From: Ruminococcus sp.
Lineage (GTDB): Bacteria > Bacillota > Clostridia > Oscillospirales > Ruminococcaceae
Assembly (NCBI GenBank): GCA_029060305.1
Contig: JAIDUG010000004.1
Span: 1-64,000 of the forward strand
DNA: 64,000 nt
Direction: 5' to 3'
Position numbers and translations under genes: made by a program. Position 1 is the stretch's first letter, and every line of letters begins with the position of its first letter. Below, one piece after another: positions 1-7,820 of the stretch. Below the pieces are notes generated by a model. The model was not told the origin of the DNA and did not search any database. It saw nothing but the letters and a program-made list of their open reading frames with translations.

Positions 1-51
1 ACGGATTCGTTCTCCGATAATGCCTGATATGGTTTCACGGTTTTCTTTCAT
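1..51 (-). CDS. N-terminal fragment of a divergent gene, possibly a regulator
   Basis: Only the first 17 codons are inside the window; the gene runs off the left edge on the minus strand. The ATG at 51 is preceded by an AAGAGG ribosome site six bases upstream. An in-frame ATG at 72 is possible but has no good ribosome site. The visible peptide starts MKENRETISGIIGERIR, which resembles the first helix of many Cro/CI-type regulators, but 17 residues cannot settle that. The gene is divergent from the small-protein operon starting at 245, an arrangement common for a local repressor and its target. Function is therefore a guess. Confidence 0.4.
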   Translation of the reverse strand, partial: MKENRETISGIIGERIR

Positions 52-90
52 AGTATGCCTCTTTTCTGCCATAAAGGTAGTATTTACTCC

Positions 91-119
91 ATTGTATCGT
101 TTATTCTATGTTTCTTCAA
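91..119 (-). promoter_or_regulatory. Predicted promoter of the left-edge gene
   Basis: On the minus strand TTGAAG (119-114) and TACAAT (96-91) are separated by 17 bases. It drives the partial gene at 51-1 and lies back to back with the plus-strand promoter at 155-183. Confidence 0.5.
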
Positions 120-154
120 ATATATTTAGGGTATAAAAAATATTGTCTAAAGGG

Positions 155-183
155 TTGACAAACAGAAATTTAAGTGTTATAAT
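155..183 (+). promoter_or_regulatory. Consensus promoter of the small-protein operon
   Basis: TTGACA (155-160), 17-base spacer, TATAAT (178-183). Both hexamers match the vegetative sigma consensus exactly. Transcription should begin near 190, immediately at the palindrome described separately. Confidence 0.8.
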
Positions 184-189
184 ATAGAA

Positions 190-210
190 AAAAGTACTTT
201 AAGTACTTTT
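190..210 (+). promoter_or_regulatory. Perfect 21-base palindrome, candidate operator
   Basis: Two 10-base arms, AAAAGTACTT and AAGTACTTTT, are exact reverse complements around a single central T. The element starts 7 bases after the -10 box, so a dimeric repressor bound here would block the start of transcription. An RNA hairpin role is less likely because the structure is AU-rich and no U-run follows directly. The cognate protein is unknown; the divergent left-edge gene is a candidate. Confidence 0.6.
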
Positions 211-244
211 ATAAAATTTATTTAATTGAAAGGAAGTAATAATT

Positions 245-496
245 ATGGCAAAAACTTGTGGAGATTGCGTATACTGTGGAGCTAAGTGGAGATGGGAAAA
301 TGCAGAACATTGTCAGAAAATGAATAGAGATGTTGAGTATGATACTCCTGCTTGTGCATATTTTAAAGATGATTCAAGTGGCTGTTGCTATGACTGCGAC
401 TACTTCAAAGACGGTATTTTCGGAGGAAAGTGTACATACAACAACAAAAGTATCAGTGCACCAGGAAGCTATACTTGTTCTCATAATACATATTGA
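245..496 (+). CDS. Small Cys-rich protein (83 aa), unknown function
   Basis: First gene of the operon driven from 155-183, with an AAAGGAAG ribosome site. The 83-residue product has 12 cysteines arranged as two repeats of a C-x2-C-x-Y-[C/F] knuckle (CGDCVYC near residue 5 and CYDCDYF near residue 48). Each repeat is followed by further spaced Cys residues, which suggests paired zinc-binding modules. There is no signal peptide or membrane segment. The next gene carries one copy of the same module. I do not recognise the family; DNA, RNA or protein binding are all possible. Confidence 0.7.
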   Translation: MAKTCGDCVYCGAKWRWENAEHCQKMNRDVEYDTPACAYFKDDSSGCCYDCDYFKDGIFGGKCTYNNKSISAPGSYTCSHNTY

Positions 497-516
497 TTGA
501 ACAGGAGGTGAGTTGA

Positions 517-729
517 ATGGGATTTTTTACTGACCTTATGGGTGGACCTAAAGACAGAGGTGCAAGCAGAAGCAGATATGATGAAAAAAGCTGCGTTGAA
601 TGTCTGTATTTTAAATGTCAATATGAAGATAGTTTCGGAAATTTCCATAACTATGGTTACTGTACAAAACGTAATCTCAAGACAGACAGCAGTGATTCAG
701 TCTGTTCACAGTTTGTTGAAGACCACTAA
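517..729 (+). CDS. Small Cys-containing protein with MGFF start (70 aa)
   Basis: Second gene of the operon, 20 bases after the first, with a strong AGGAGGTGA ribosome site. Its N-terminus, MGFFTDLMGGP, closely resembles that of the next gene (MGFFNDIFGSN), while its body (CVECLYFKC, then two further Cys) matches the zinc-knuckle repeat of the previous gene. It therefore looks like a link between the two: an N-terminal targeting or docking peptide joined to one Cys module. No known domain is recognised. Confidence 0.7.
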   Translation: MGFFTDLMGGPKDRGASRSRYDEKSCVECLYFKCQYEDSFGNFHNYGYCTKRNLKTDSSDSVCSQFVEDH

Positions 730-746
730 TATATGGAGGTAAAACA

Positions 747-1520
747 ATGGGATTTTTTAATGATATATTCGGTAGCAACAATCCTATAAGCAGAGCTGAA
801 GACAATTATGAAAAACGTCAGCAGATTGCTGACTGGAATTACAGAGCAAGAGAGTATGTAAGTGACGGTCAGCGTATCTATGAAGAAGCATATGGAGACC
901 TTGTTTATGAATGTTCTAAAGTCGGCGATAAAGTCAGAAATTTTGTAAACTACAAACAACAGGTACTCAGAGAAATCAATGATACTCTCAAAAGCATAAA
1001 TCAGTCCTCAATTGATGTTAATATATCATCAATAGATTTTGCAAGTCTTGACAGATGTGCAGTTACACAATCTGAACAGCTTACCTGTGTGGACAAGGCT
1101 CTTGATACATGGGTAGTACCTGAAATTTCAGACTGGTTCAGAGATGTTTCATATGAGGATTATTACGGTGCAAAGTCCAATATGAACAAGGCAAAGGCAT
1201 TTAAAGAACAGATGAAGACAAAAAGGGAAATGCTGAGAAACGCAAAATATGCTCTGAGGTCAATTCCTGATTTTCTCAGTGACGAAAAAAATCAGATTGA
1301 ACAGCTTATGGATAAATTCCGCAAAGCTGCAAAAGGTGTAACTTCTTCTGAAAAAGAACGTGTTGAAAGCCTCTGCACAATTGCAAAACTTATTGCTGAC
1401 TCTCTTACAACACAGCTTCTTGACAATAATTATCAGATTACTCAGCAGTATCAGGAAATTCACAATCGTATTTCTTACACAAACAGCTCGCTTGCTGACA
1501 GTGCGTGGCTTATAGAATGA
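747..1520 (+). CDS. Helical protein with MGFF start (257 aa), unknown function
   Basis: Starts at ATG 747 behind a TGGAGG ribosome site. After the MGFFNDIFGS start the protein is predicted almost wholly helical, with heptad-like stretches around residues 15-95 and 140-257. Cys is rare (3 residues), unlike its neighbours. There is no transmembrane segment or nucleotide-binding motif. The shared first 7-8 residues with the 70-aa protein upstream suggest both bind the same partner or assemble together. The next gene begins 1 base after its stop, indicating translational coupling. Confidence 0.75.
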   Translation: MGFFNDIFGSNNPISRAEDNYEKRQQIADWNYRAREYVSDGQRIYEEAYGDLVYECSKVGDKVRNFVNYKQQVLREINDTLKSINQSSIDVNISSIDFASLDRCAVTQSEQLTCVDKALDTWVVPEISDWFRDVSYEDYYGAKSNMNKAKAFKEQMKTKREMLRNAKYALRSIPDFLSDEKNQIEQLMDKFRKAAKGVTSSEKERVESLCTIAKLIADSLTTQLLDNNYQITQQYQEIHNRISYTNSSLADSAWLIE

Positions 1521-1521
1521 T

Positions 1522-1851
1522 ATGGATTTTTTTGATATAACAAAAAGGACTGTTTCTGACAGCGAAGCAGTCCTGAATAGTATAAATGATATTGTCGCTT
1601 GTAAAACATACTGTGCTCAGGCTGAAATATACCGTACATATTTAATACAGAATCGTGAAAAGGCTGAATTATTCAGGCAGAATTTTCGTGAGAATAATGA
1701 TAAGATTTTTTCAATGTCAATAAAAATTCTTGAAACTGCAATAAATGTAGCTAATACCGAACTTGCTGAAGGTGCATTGAAAACACTCGAAACAATGAGA
1801 AAAACATATCCTGATTTTTATAAGGCTTATTACAGACAGCTTTTATGGTGA
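1522..1851 (+). CDS. Small helical protein (109 aa), unknown function
   Basis: The ATG at 1522 follows the preceding stop by one base, so translation is probably coupled. The product is short, charged and predicted all-helical, without Cys clusters, membrane segments or recognised motifs; its middle (residues 45-90) looks like a helical hairpin. Its place inside the operon argues for a role in the same complex or process as the 257-aa and 180-aa proteins. Confidence 0.65.
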   Translation: MDFFDITKRTVSDSEAVLNSINDIVACKTYCAQAEIYRTYLIQNREKAELFRQNFRENNDKIFSMSIKILETAINVANTELAEGALKTLETMRKTYPDFYKAYYRQLLW

Positions 1852-1866
1852 GAGGAGACTGTGCAT

Positions 1867-2406
1867 ATGCAGAAAGAAATTATTGATGTTGACTATGTAG
1901 AAGTTGACAATGCTGCTGATGGTAAAAAAGAACCTGTGGACATTACTGTAAATGCAGACCCGTTTTCTGCTTTATTTTCGGGCATAGCAAGTGTTGTGAA
2001 TAATGTCACAAATTCAGTCAAAGAGTATAATATGTGTCGTCAGCAGGAAGAAACCAAACGTGCTGCAATAAAAGCTCAGCTTAAAGCCGAACTCGCTCAG
2101 ATAAATGCACAGAAAGAAGTATTTCTGCAAGTACTTGAAAATAAGCACGAAATTGATAAAATGCTTATAAATAATGAACATCAGTATACCATAAAACTCC
2201 TTGACAGTGCGGTGTCTGCTGTTGACGGTGCAGTTGAACAGGCTAAGAAAAACAACGATTTTACAGCAGTAATTGATTTATTGAAAGCTTCATGTGAATT
2301 AATTGATATGCGTTCAAAAATTAATTTGCAGATTATGGATAAAGTATATTCAAGTAAGCCTGTTGATGCTATTGATTGTAAATCTCCTAAAGGATATTTA
2401 GAGTAA
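1867..2406 (+). CDS. Coiled-coil protein (about 179 aa), unknown function
   Basis: I place the start at ATG 1867, nine bases after a GAGGAG ribosome site; a GTG at 1861 is in frame but too close to it. Residues 1-25 are acidic (EIIDVDYVEVDN). A small hydrophobic Gly/Ala/Val patch (about residues 32-45) could be an amphipathic or membrane-touching helix. Residues 55-110 are a strongly predicted Lys/Glu/Gln coiled coil. It is the last gene of the operon and is followed by a terminator. No family is recognised. Confidence 0.7.
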   Translation: MQKEIIDVDYVEVDNAADGKKEPVDITVNADPFSALFSGIASVVNNVTNSVKEYNMCRQQEETKRAAIKAQLKAELAQINAQKEVFLQVLENKHEIDKMLINNEHQYTIKLLDSAVSAVDGAVEQAKKNNDFTAVIDLLKASCELIDMRSKINLQIMDKVYSSKPVDAIDCKSPKGYLE

Positions 2407-2455
2407 ATTAAGTTTAAAAAATGAACTTGAAATTTCATAATAAAAAATCAGAAAT

Positions 2456-2489
2456 CCCTGCAATACGGACAGTATTTCAGGGATTTTTT
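2456..2489 (+). terminator. Intrinsic terminator of the small-protein operon
   Basis: An 11-base stem with one mismatch (CCCTGCAATAC, 2456-2466, with GTATTTCAGGG, 2472-2482) is followed by six T. Confidence 0.85.
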
Positions 2490-2493
2490 GTTG

Positions 2494-2522
2494 TTGCTTT
2501 TTTCTGTCAGATGTGTTATAAT
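2494..2522 (+). promoter_or_regulatory. Predicted promoter of the DUF4869 gene
   Basis: TTGCTT (2494-2499), 17-base spacer, TATAAT (2517-2522), lying directly after the preceding terminator. Confidence 0.6.
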
Positions 2523-2574
2523 ATGCATAAACATTACTAAAACCAGTGATACTAAACTGAAAGGAGATGTTAAG

Positions 2575-3036
2575 ATGCTCAGAATTTTTTTCGGTAGTCA
2601 CAAAGACGAAATATATAATACTGATGTATACTATCAGAATCAGTATGATAAAGCATGGATAACAAGCGAATTTGCAAAAAAAATAATAGCTGATATTGAT
2701 GATTCAGAAGTTATAGGGGAAGATGCTATCAGAAACGATGTTTTCGGAAATTTCAGCTCAACGGAACTTTCTACAGGAGTAAAAACTCTTTTATTGATAT
2801 ATAATCAGCCTAAACAGATGTTTAATATATCGAACTGCGGTGACAACTGTGCAAAGTATCTGCTTGAAATTGCCGAAGACAGAGATATAACAGTATGTCT
2901 ACATCACGCTATGAATTTCGGTGATGATTTTGCTGTCAAGGTTATTAATGACAGAAAAAGAAAGATTATAACAGACCCTAAAGAATTTTTATTGCTTGCA
3001 CATCACTATTTAAGAGTTGAAGCAAGTGAAAGGTAA
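2575..3036 (+). CDS. DUF4869-family protein (153 aa)
   Basis: The start is set at ATG 2575, where an AAAGGAGATG ribosome site precedes MLRIFFGS; upstream in-frame codons lack a site. The pattern MLRIFFG near the start, the ASTELSTGVKTLLL-like centre and ISNCGDNCAKYLLEIAE match what I remember of DUF4869, a Clostridia family of unknown function. These genes usually sit next to a small ATP-binding protein; here the partner survives only as a remnant overlapping the 3' end. The protein is soluble with no membrane segments. Confidence 0.7.
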   Translation: MLRIFFGSHKDEIYNTDVYYQNQYDKAWITSEFAKKIIADIDDSEVIGEDAIRNDVFGNFSSTELSTGVKTLLLIYNQPKQMFNISNCGDNCAKYLLEIAEDRDITVCLHHAMNFGDDFAVKVINDRKRKIITDPKEFLLLAHHYLRVEASER

Positions 3037-3142
3037 AATAAAAATCCATGTGAAGAACAGGCATATAACATTCAGCTTTACACTTGAAAGAAATGTTACT
3101 GGTGCAAATATCGAAAGTATAATTAATGCTATGAAAAAATAA
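3026..3142 (+). pseudogene. Remnant of the ATPase-like partner of DUF4869
   Basis: A GTG at 3026, overlapping the end of the DUF4869 frame, opens a 38-codon frame reading MKGKIKIHVKNRHITFSFTL and ending in NAMKK. From memory, the first 25 residues resemble the beginning of the small P-loop proteins encoded beside DUF4869 genes, where the ERNIT-like strand leads into a GDSGTGKTTL-type loop. Here the P-loop is missing: the frame passes straight from ERNVT to a short unrelated tail. This is best read as an internal deletion of a partner gene; a genuine 38-residue peptide is the alternative. Confidence 0.45.
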
Positions 3143-3180
3143 GGCAACGTTAATAATAAAACGTTGCCCTGTTTTTTATT
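3143..3180. terminator. Bidirectional terminator between convergent genes
   Basis: The stem GGCAACGTT / AACGTTGCC (3143-3168) is flanked by a T-run on the right and an A-run on the left, so it can end transcription from both the DUF4869 side and the minus-strand ATPase gene. Confidence 0.8.
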
Positions 3181-4504
3181 TCTTCAAGTATCGTTTCAGC
3201 AAAAAAGCACAGAAATACGGGAATGTGTATATATCCTCGCTGTAGCCTATATTTCCACCAGTGAACTTTATTCCGTAATTAATATCGGGATAGCGTTCAG
3301 AACTTATAAGCGTTCTGAGTGACTTAGCCCTTCCGTTTGTAGCTTTGACTTCAACAGGTATCAGGTTATTGGCAGTGCGTACAAAGAAATCCTGCTCCAG
3401 TACAGAGTCATCTCTTTTATAGTAGTATAAGCCATAACCGCTTTTCGCAAGTGCCTCAGCGACAATATTTTCATACAATGCTCCTTTATATACACCAAGA
3501 TTTTTATTAGCTCTCAAATCGTCCTGCGATTCGTCATCAAGCATTGACACAAGAAGTCCCGTATCGGCAAAGTACAGCTTATACTTATCTTCAATATAGT
3601 TGCCTTTCAACGGAAGTTCAGGGAAATTCATACAGTAGCACACATTTACCATACCTGCATCGATAAGCCATTCAATACAGCCACGATAGTCCTTGAATCT
3701 TGCTCCCGATGCAACTTTGGAAATCTGAAACTTCTTATTTTCCTTTGCAAGCTGTGGGGCAATATGATTGAAAACGTTCAAAATACGTGTCTGGTCAAGT
3801 CCCTCCGCATACTTGCGAATATCCTCTTTGTAGTCCGCAATAAGCTGTCGCTGCGTTTCGAGTGAACCCTCAAACGTTCCCTTTTCGATATAGTCACGCA
3901 CAACGGCAGGCATTCCGCCAAGCACACAGTAATCAAGGAACATAGAATGCCCGATATTCAGCTCCAAATCGTTAAATGGTTTCATCTCTTTCATGTGAAT
4001 TAAAAGATTATCCACAAAAGAATTATCATATCCCTTTGCCCAGATAAATTCCTCAAAATCCATAGAATACATAGTAAAATCAGTCTTATAGCCTACACTG
4101 TTGCTCTCGATTTTTTGGTAGTTGATACCAAGCATTGAGCCACTACAAATAACATCGAACCGCCCGTCTTCCTTGAAAAATTTCAGGGAAGTTGCAATAT
4201 CGGGGAACTTCTGAATCTCATCGAAAAATATCAATGTTTCGCTCTCTATGAATCGCTTTGATGGGTCTATAAGTGATATATTCTTGATAATGTCAGAAGT
4301 CTTGTAGCCATCAGAAATAATCATCTCGTATTTTGGTTCTTCGACAAAATTTATCTCAATCACGCTTGTATAGTTTTTCTCTGCAAACTTGCGTATAGAT
4401 GCAGTTTTACCGACTTGCCGTGAACCTTTGACAATAAGCGGTTTGCGGTCTGCACTCGCTTTCCATTCAGTAAGAAAACCGTCAATCTTACGTTTCAGAT
4501 ACAT
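3176..4504 (-). CDS. AAA ATPase with C-terminal DUF4143 domain
   Basis: The start is placed at ATG 4504 (MYLKRKIDGFL), which has an AGAGGTGA ribosome site; an upstream in-frame ATG lacks one. Near residue 25 a Walker A (GSRQVGKTAS) and near residue 95 a Walker B (LIFFDEIQ) define the AAA_14 ATPase. The C-terminal third carries the DUF4143 pattern with a restriction-nuclease-like stretch (EQDFFVR...PVEVKA). Product 442 aa, usual for the family. Such proteins are common, highly variable accessory genes in gut Firmicutes; their substrate is unknown. It has no operon partners here. Confidence 0.85.
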   Translation of the reverse strand: MYLKRKIDGFLTEWKASADRKPLIVKGSRQVGKTASIRKFAEKNYTSVIEINFVEEPKYEMIISDGYKTSDIIKNISLIDPSKRFIESETLIFFDEIQKFPDIATSLKFFKEDGRFDVICSGSMLGINYQKIESNSVGYKTDFTMYSMDFEEFIWAKGYDNSFVDNLLIHMKEMKPFNDLELNIGHSMFLDYCVLGGMPAVVRDYIEKGTFEGSLETQRQLIADYKEDIRKYAEGLDQTRILNVFNHIAPQLAKENKKFQISKVASGARFKDYRGCIEWLIDAGMVNVCYCMNFPELPLKGNYIEDKYKLYFADTGLLVSMLDDESQDDLRANKNLGVYKGALYENIVAEALAKSGYGLYYYKRDDSVLEQDFFVRTANNLIPVEVKATNGRAKSLRTLISSERYPDINYGIKFTGGNIGYSEDIYTFPYFCAFLLKRYLKK

Positions 4505-4797
4505 AAAGCAATCACCTCTTACTCTTATTATACAATAATTGCAACGAAAAATCAATAGCAAATCACATTTTTACTAATGAATTTCTGATATTGATTTACA
4601 ATTTTTGCTACGAATGAGATAAAGCACAATAAATATTGACAGTTCGTTCGATACCTTGTCCAATTTGTTTGGGCTTATCGGTATAGCTGTATTTATTATT
4701 TTTGCCATATCTTACAGGCTTGTCCGCTGTTTTTATTGCATCGACAACAAGTCCAATAAATTCCGATTTACAGCCGTTTTCAGCACTACGGAACATT

Positions 4798-5244
4798 ACC
4801 CTAACCGATGTAGGTACGGAAGAACTTGCACACGTCGAAATGATTTCCGCAATAATATATCAGCTTACACGTAACCTTACTATTGACCAGATTAAAGAAA
4901 GCGGTTTTGACACGTATTTTGTAGACCATACAACAGGCGTATATCCAATAGCTGCTTCCGGCACACCGTTTACAGCGGCTTATTTCCAGTGCAAAGGTGA
5001 CGTGATTACAGACCTCCACGAAAATATGGCAGCTGAACAGAAAGCCCGTACAACTTATGACAACATTCTCCGTATGGCTGACGACCCTGATGTGCGTGAC
5101 CCGATACGTTTTCTGAGACAAAGGGAAGTCGTTCATTACCAGCGTTTCGGAGAGGCACTCCGCATAACTCAGGATAATCTCAATCCTAAAAACTTCTATG
5201 CCTGCAACCCCGCATTTGACGCAAACTGCGGAAGAAGAAGATAA
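4798..5244 (+). pseudogene. cotJC: 5'-truncated relic of coat-type manganese catalase
   Basis: From LTDVGTEELAHVEMI onward the frame is a good match to CotJC, a di-manganese catalase of the spore coat: it keeps the metal-ligand helix EELAHVEM, the DHTTGVYPIAASGTPF loop, DLHENMAAEQKA and the REVVHYQRFGE helix. The N-terminal part (about 50-70 residues, including the first ligand helix) is missing. The frame upstream to 4702 encodes unrelated sequence and has no ribosome site. The break lies beside the inserted-looking ATPase gene. The interval 4505-4797 holds no convincing gene, only debris: a weak minus-strand frame at 4608-4796. The relic hints at a spore-forming ancestor. Confidence 0.75.
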
Positions 5245-5271
5245 TAAGGAAATTAAAAATCAATAATATTT

Positions 5272-5296
5272 CGGGGGATATAATTCGTATCCCCCG
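5272..5296 (+). terminator. Hairpin after the cotJC relic
   Basis: Perfect 9-base stem CGGGGGATA / TATCCCCCG with a 7-base loop; the following ATTTAT is a weak U-tract. Confidence 0.6.
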
Positions 5297-5342
5297 ATTT
5301 ATGAATTTATAGTGAAAGTTTGGAGAATATAACCATTTTTTG

Positions 5343-5371
5343 TTGACATAACACATTTTAAGGGATATAAT
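5343..5371 (+). promoter_or_regulatory. Consensus promoter of the PBP gene
   Basis: TTGACA (5343-5348), 17-base spacer, TATAAT (5366-5371), 31 bases before the start codon. Confidence 0.75.
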
Positions 5372-5402
5372 TTAAATAAAAGAAAAAAGAAAGGAAATAC
5401 AT

Positions 5403-6875
5403 ATGACTGTCAACAAAAAAATAATTATACTTATGCTTTCGTTTATGACATTGGTTTCTTGTTCTGATAGTACAGAAAACAATATACCTGCTTTCAATCC
5501 TGTAAACACTGTTACGGAAACAACAACCGTTACGGAAGAAACAACTACTTCTGTAACTGAACCCCCTACCGAAACAACTACAGAAGAAGAAACCGTTCCG
5601 ACTACTGAACCTCCTCCGCCGGTTGTAAAAGGAAATATTTACGATACTAACGGCAATCTGCTTGTATATTCTGAACCTGTCACCGAAAAAATCAGTAAAA
5701 GAATTTACAGTGAAGAATATGCAGTACCTTTTGCAAACATAATAACTGAAATGTCTGCCGGTTACGACCTTTGCTTTGAAGATATACTCAGCGACCCTGT
5801 TGATAATTCCGATACCGGAAAATCAATTCAGATTACTATTGACTCCGACGTGCAGAATGCTCTCTACAGTTATATGGCTGACAATAATCTGATAGGGTCT
5901 GTAGTCGTAATGCGAACAGACGGCTCTATACTCTCACAGGTTTCATATCCGTCATATGACCCGTCGGCAATAACAGAAACTGAATATGATGAGGAACTTG
6001 CCTGGGGATTATGCGGAAACAAGGCTTTTCAGAATGCTGAACCTGGCTCGTGTTTCAAGATTATGTCGGAAGTTATTTCAGACAAACACGGTATATATTC
6101 GTTATGGGACGAGGGTGAATGGACTGATTCCGGTGCTACTATTGTGAACTGGGACCACGACAGAAGTTACAATTATCCTGTAGAAAGAAGTCTGTATTCG
6201 GCGTTCATAAATTCGAGTAATATATTTTTCGCAAAAGCTTTTGACGAAATAGGTAAAGACGACGTTCTGAAAGACCTTGACGAAATATTCCACTTTGTCA
6301 CGGATATTCAGTGCGATTTCGGCAATATCGAAAACAATATAGAAATAAACTGCAACGACGACCTAAGAAGAAGTGCTTTCGGACAGTCATATATACTGAC
6401 CTGCCCTGTGTACCTTGCTACTCTCGGGCGTGAAGCAGTTTTCGGCGATATGGTGAGACCTTTTGTACTTGAAAAAGTCGTTGATACAAACAATCCCGAT
6501 AAAATACTTGAAAGCGGTTCTGAGCCGAATGAAGTGATAGCAACTATTCCGGAAGAATACAGACAGAATCTTCTTGACGGTATGAAAGGCGTTGCTTCCG
6601 GTCTCGGAGTGTACGTTCCGGAAAACTTCTCTTTCTATGCAAAAACAGGTACAGCGGAAACGTGGACAGGAGATTTCCTTTACATAACAGGTTGTCTCAG
6701 AAACATGAATGACAACGCTGACGGAAATTACGACTATACAAATTATTCTCAGAATGGTTCATACATAGTAGTAATGCAGATTCAGAATCCGTCAGACCAT
6801 GGTTTTAATTTTGCAAGTGAATCAGCGTACTTCTATCAGGGCATTATAAATACTATATTCGCAAATCAGAACTGA
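5403..6875 (+). CDS. Lipoprotein penicillin-binding transpeptidase
   Basis: Residues 1-19 are a lipoprotein signal (hydrophobic stretch ending LVSC), so the protein should be lipid-anchored outside the membrane. Residues 25-75 are a Thr/Glu/Pro-rich linker. The rest is a transpeptidase domain with all three catalytic motifs: S216-C-F-K219 (SxxK), S271-S-N273 (SxN) and K414-T-G (KTG). A cross-linking role in the cell wall is expected. It lacks the membrane anchor and dimerisation domain typical of FtsI or PBP2, so it is smaller (490 aa) than usual class B enzymes. Lipid anchoring of such a domain is uncommon. The CDF gene follows 21 bases later, probably in one transcript. Confidence 0.85.
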   Translation: MTVNKKIIILMLSFMTLVSCSDSTENNIPAFNPVNTVTETTTVTEETTTSVTEPPTETTTEEETVPTTEPPPPVVKGNIYDTNGNLLVYSEPVTEKISKRIYSEEYAVPFANIITEMSAGYDLCFEDILSDPVDNSDTGKSIQITIDSDVQNALYSYMADNNLIGSVVVMRTDGSILSQVSYPSYDPSAITETEYDEELAWGLCGNKAFQNAEPGSCFKIMSEVISDKHGIYSLWDEGEWTDSGATIVNWDHDRSYNYPVERSLYSAFINSSNIFFAKAFDEIGKDDVLKDLDEIFHFVTDIQCDFGNIENNIEINCNDDLRRSAFGQSYILTCPVYLATLGREAVFGDMVRPFVLEKVVDTNNPDKILESGSEPNEVIATIPEEYRQNLLDGMKGVASGLGVYVPENFSFYAKTGTAETWTGDFLYITGCLRNMNDNADGNYDYTNYSQNGSYIVVMQIQNPSDHGFNFASESAYFYQGIINTIFANQN

Positions 6876-6896
6876 TTAAATTTATCAGGGGGCTTT

Positions 6897-7775
6897 ATGG
6901 AACATTTTGAAAAAACTGCTGTAAAGGTTTCAGCAGTAAGCATTGCCGGAAACCTTATACTTTCGGTATTCAAACTTTTTGCAGGAATAACTGCACATTC
7001 CGGTGCTATGGTAAGTGACGCCGTACATTCTGCTTCCGACGTATTCAGCAGTATAATAGTAATAATCGGAATAAGGATTTCCGCAAAAGCTGAGGATAAA
7101 GAACACCCATACGGTCATGAACGTCTGGAATGTGTATCTGCAATAGTGCTTGCGGTAATACTTCTGATTACAGGGCTTTTCATAGGTGCTGACGCTATCA
7201 GGAATATATCGGCAGGAAACGTTGAAAATCTTGAAATCCCTGAAACTCTCGCACTTGTTTCCGCCGGAATATCAATAATTGCAAAAGAAGCTATGTTCTG
7301 GTACACACGCCATTACGCAAAATCCCTGAAATCAGATGCACTTATGGCAGATGCGTGGCATCACAGAAGTGACGCACTTTCTTCAGTAGGTGCATTGATT
7401 GGTATTGCAGGGGCAAGAATGGGTTTTTCGGTACTCGACCCCGTAGCAAGTCTTGTGATATGCGTTTTTATTGCAAAAGCCTCCATTGAGATTTTCAGTG
7501 ATGCTATAAACAAAATGGTTGACCGTTCATGCGACGAAAAAACCGAAAACAATATCCGTGAATGTGTTATGAGACAGAACGGCGTTGAAAATATAGACCT
7601 GCTCCGGACGAGAGTTTTCGGGAGCAGGATTTATGCCGATATTGAGATTTCCGTCAACGGTAATATTTCACTCAGTGAAGCACATTCAATAGCAGAAAAC
7701 GTACATTCAGCAGTCGAAAATCTTTTCCCCGATATAAAACATATAATGGTACACGTCAACCCCGAAAACTCCTGA
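6897..7775 (+). CDS. Cation diffusion facilitator metal exporter
   Basis: The 292-residue protein has the CDF architecture: six predicted transmembrane helices in residues 10-210, then a cytoplasmic metal-binding domain. The transport-site motifs are visible: SDAVHSASD in helix 2 and DAWHHRSDA in helix 5, each supplying the His/Asp ligands for divalent metal/proton exchange. The C-terminal domain retains His-containing ends (SLSEAHSIAENVH, HIMVHVN). The cargo may be Zn, Mn or Fe; the DxxxD/HxxxD ligand set does not decide. It starts 21 bases after the PBP gene with a GGGGG ribosome site. Confidence 0.9.
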   Translation: MEHFEKTAVKVSAVSIAGNLILSVFKLFAGITAHSGAMVSDAVHSASDVFSSIIVIIGIRISAKAEDKEHPYGHERLECVSAIVLAVILLITGLFIGADAIRNISAGNVENLEIPETLALVSAGISIIAKEAMFWYTRHYAKSLKSDALMADAWHHRSDALSSVGALIGIAGARMGFSVLDPVASLVICVFIAKASIEIFSDAINKMVDRSCDEKTENNIRECVMRQNGVENIDLLRTRVFGSRIYADIEISVNGNISLSEAHSIAENVHSAVENLFPDIKHIMVHVNPENS

Positions 7776-7786
7776 CTGATGAAAAA

Positions 7787-7820
7787 TCCCCCTGTTCGCT
7801 GAACAAGGGGATATATTTTT
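7787..7820. terminator. Bidirectional terminator between the CDF gene and pheT
   Basis: A 10-pair stem with one mismatch (7787-7797 with 7801-7811) is flanked by T-rich sequence on the right and AAAAA on the left, serving both convergent units. Confidence 0.85.

Noticed and set aside
190-210. The palindrome at 190-210 as an intrinsic terminator
   Set aside because: It sits at the predicted start of transcription, is AU-rich, and has no following U-run; an operator explains it better.
4608-4796. 62-codon minus-strand frame between the ATPase and the cotJC relic
   Set aside because: Some segments look protein-like, but there is no ribosome site and no identifiable family; treated as debris of the rearranged junction.
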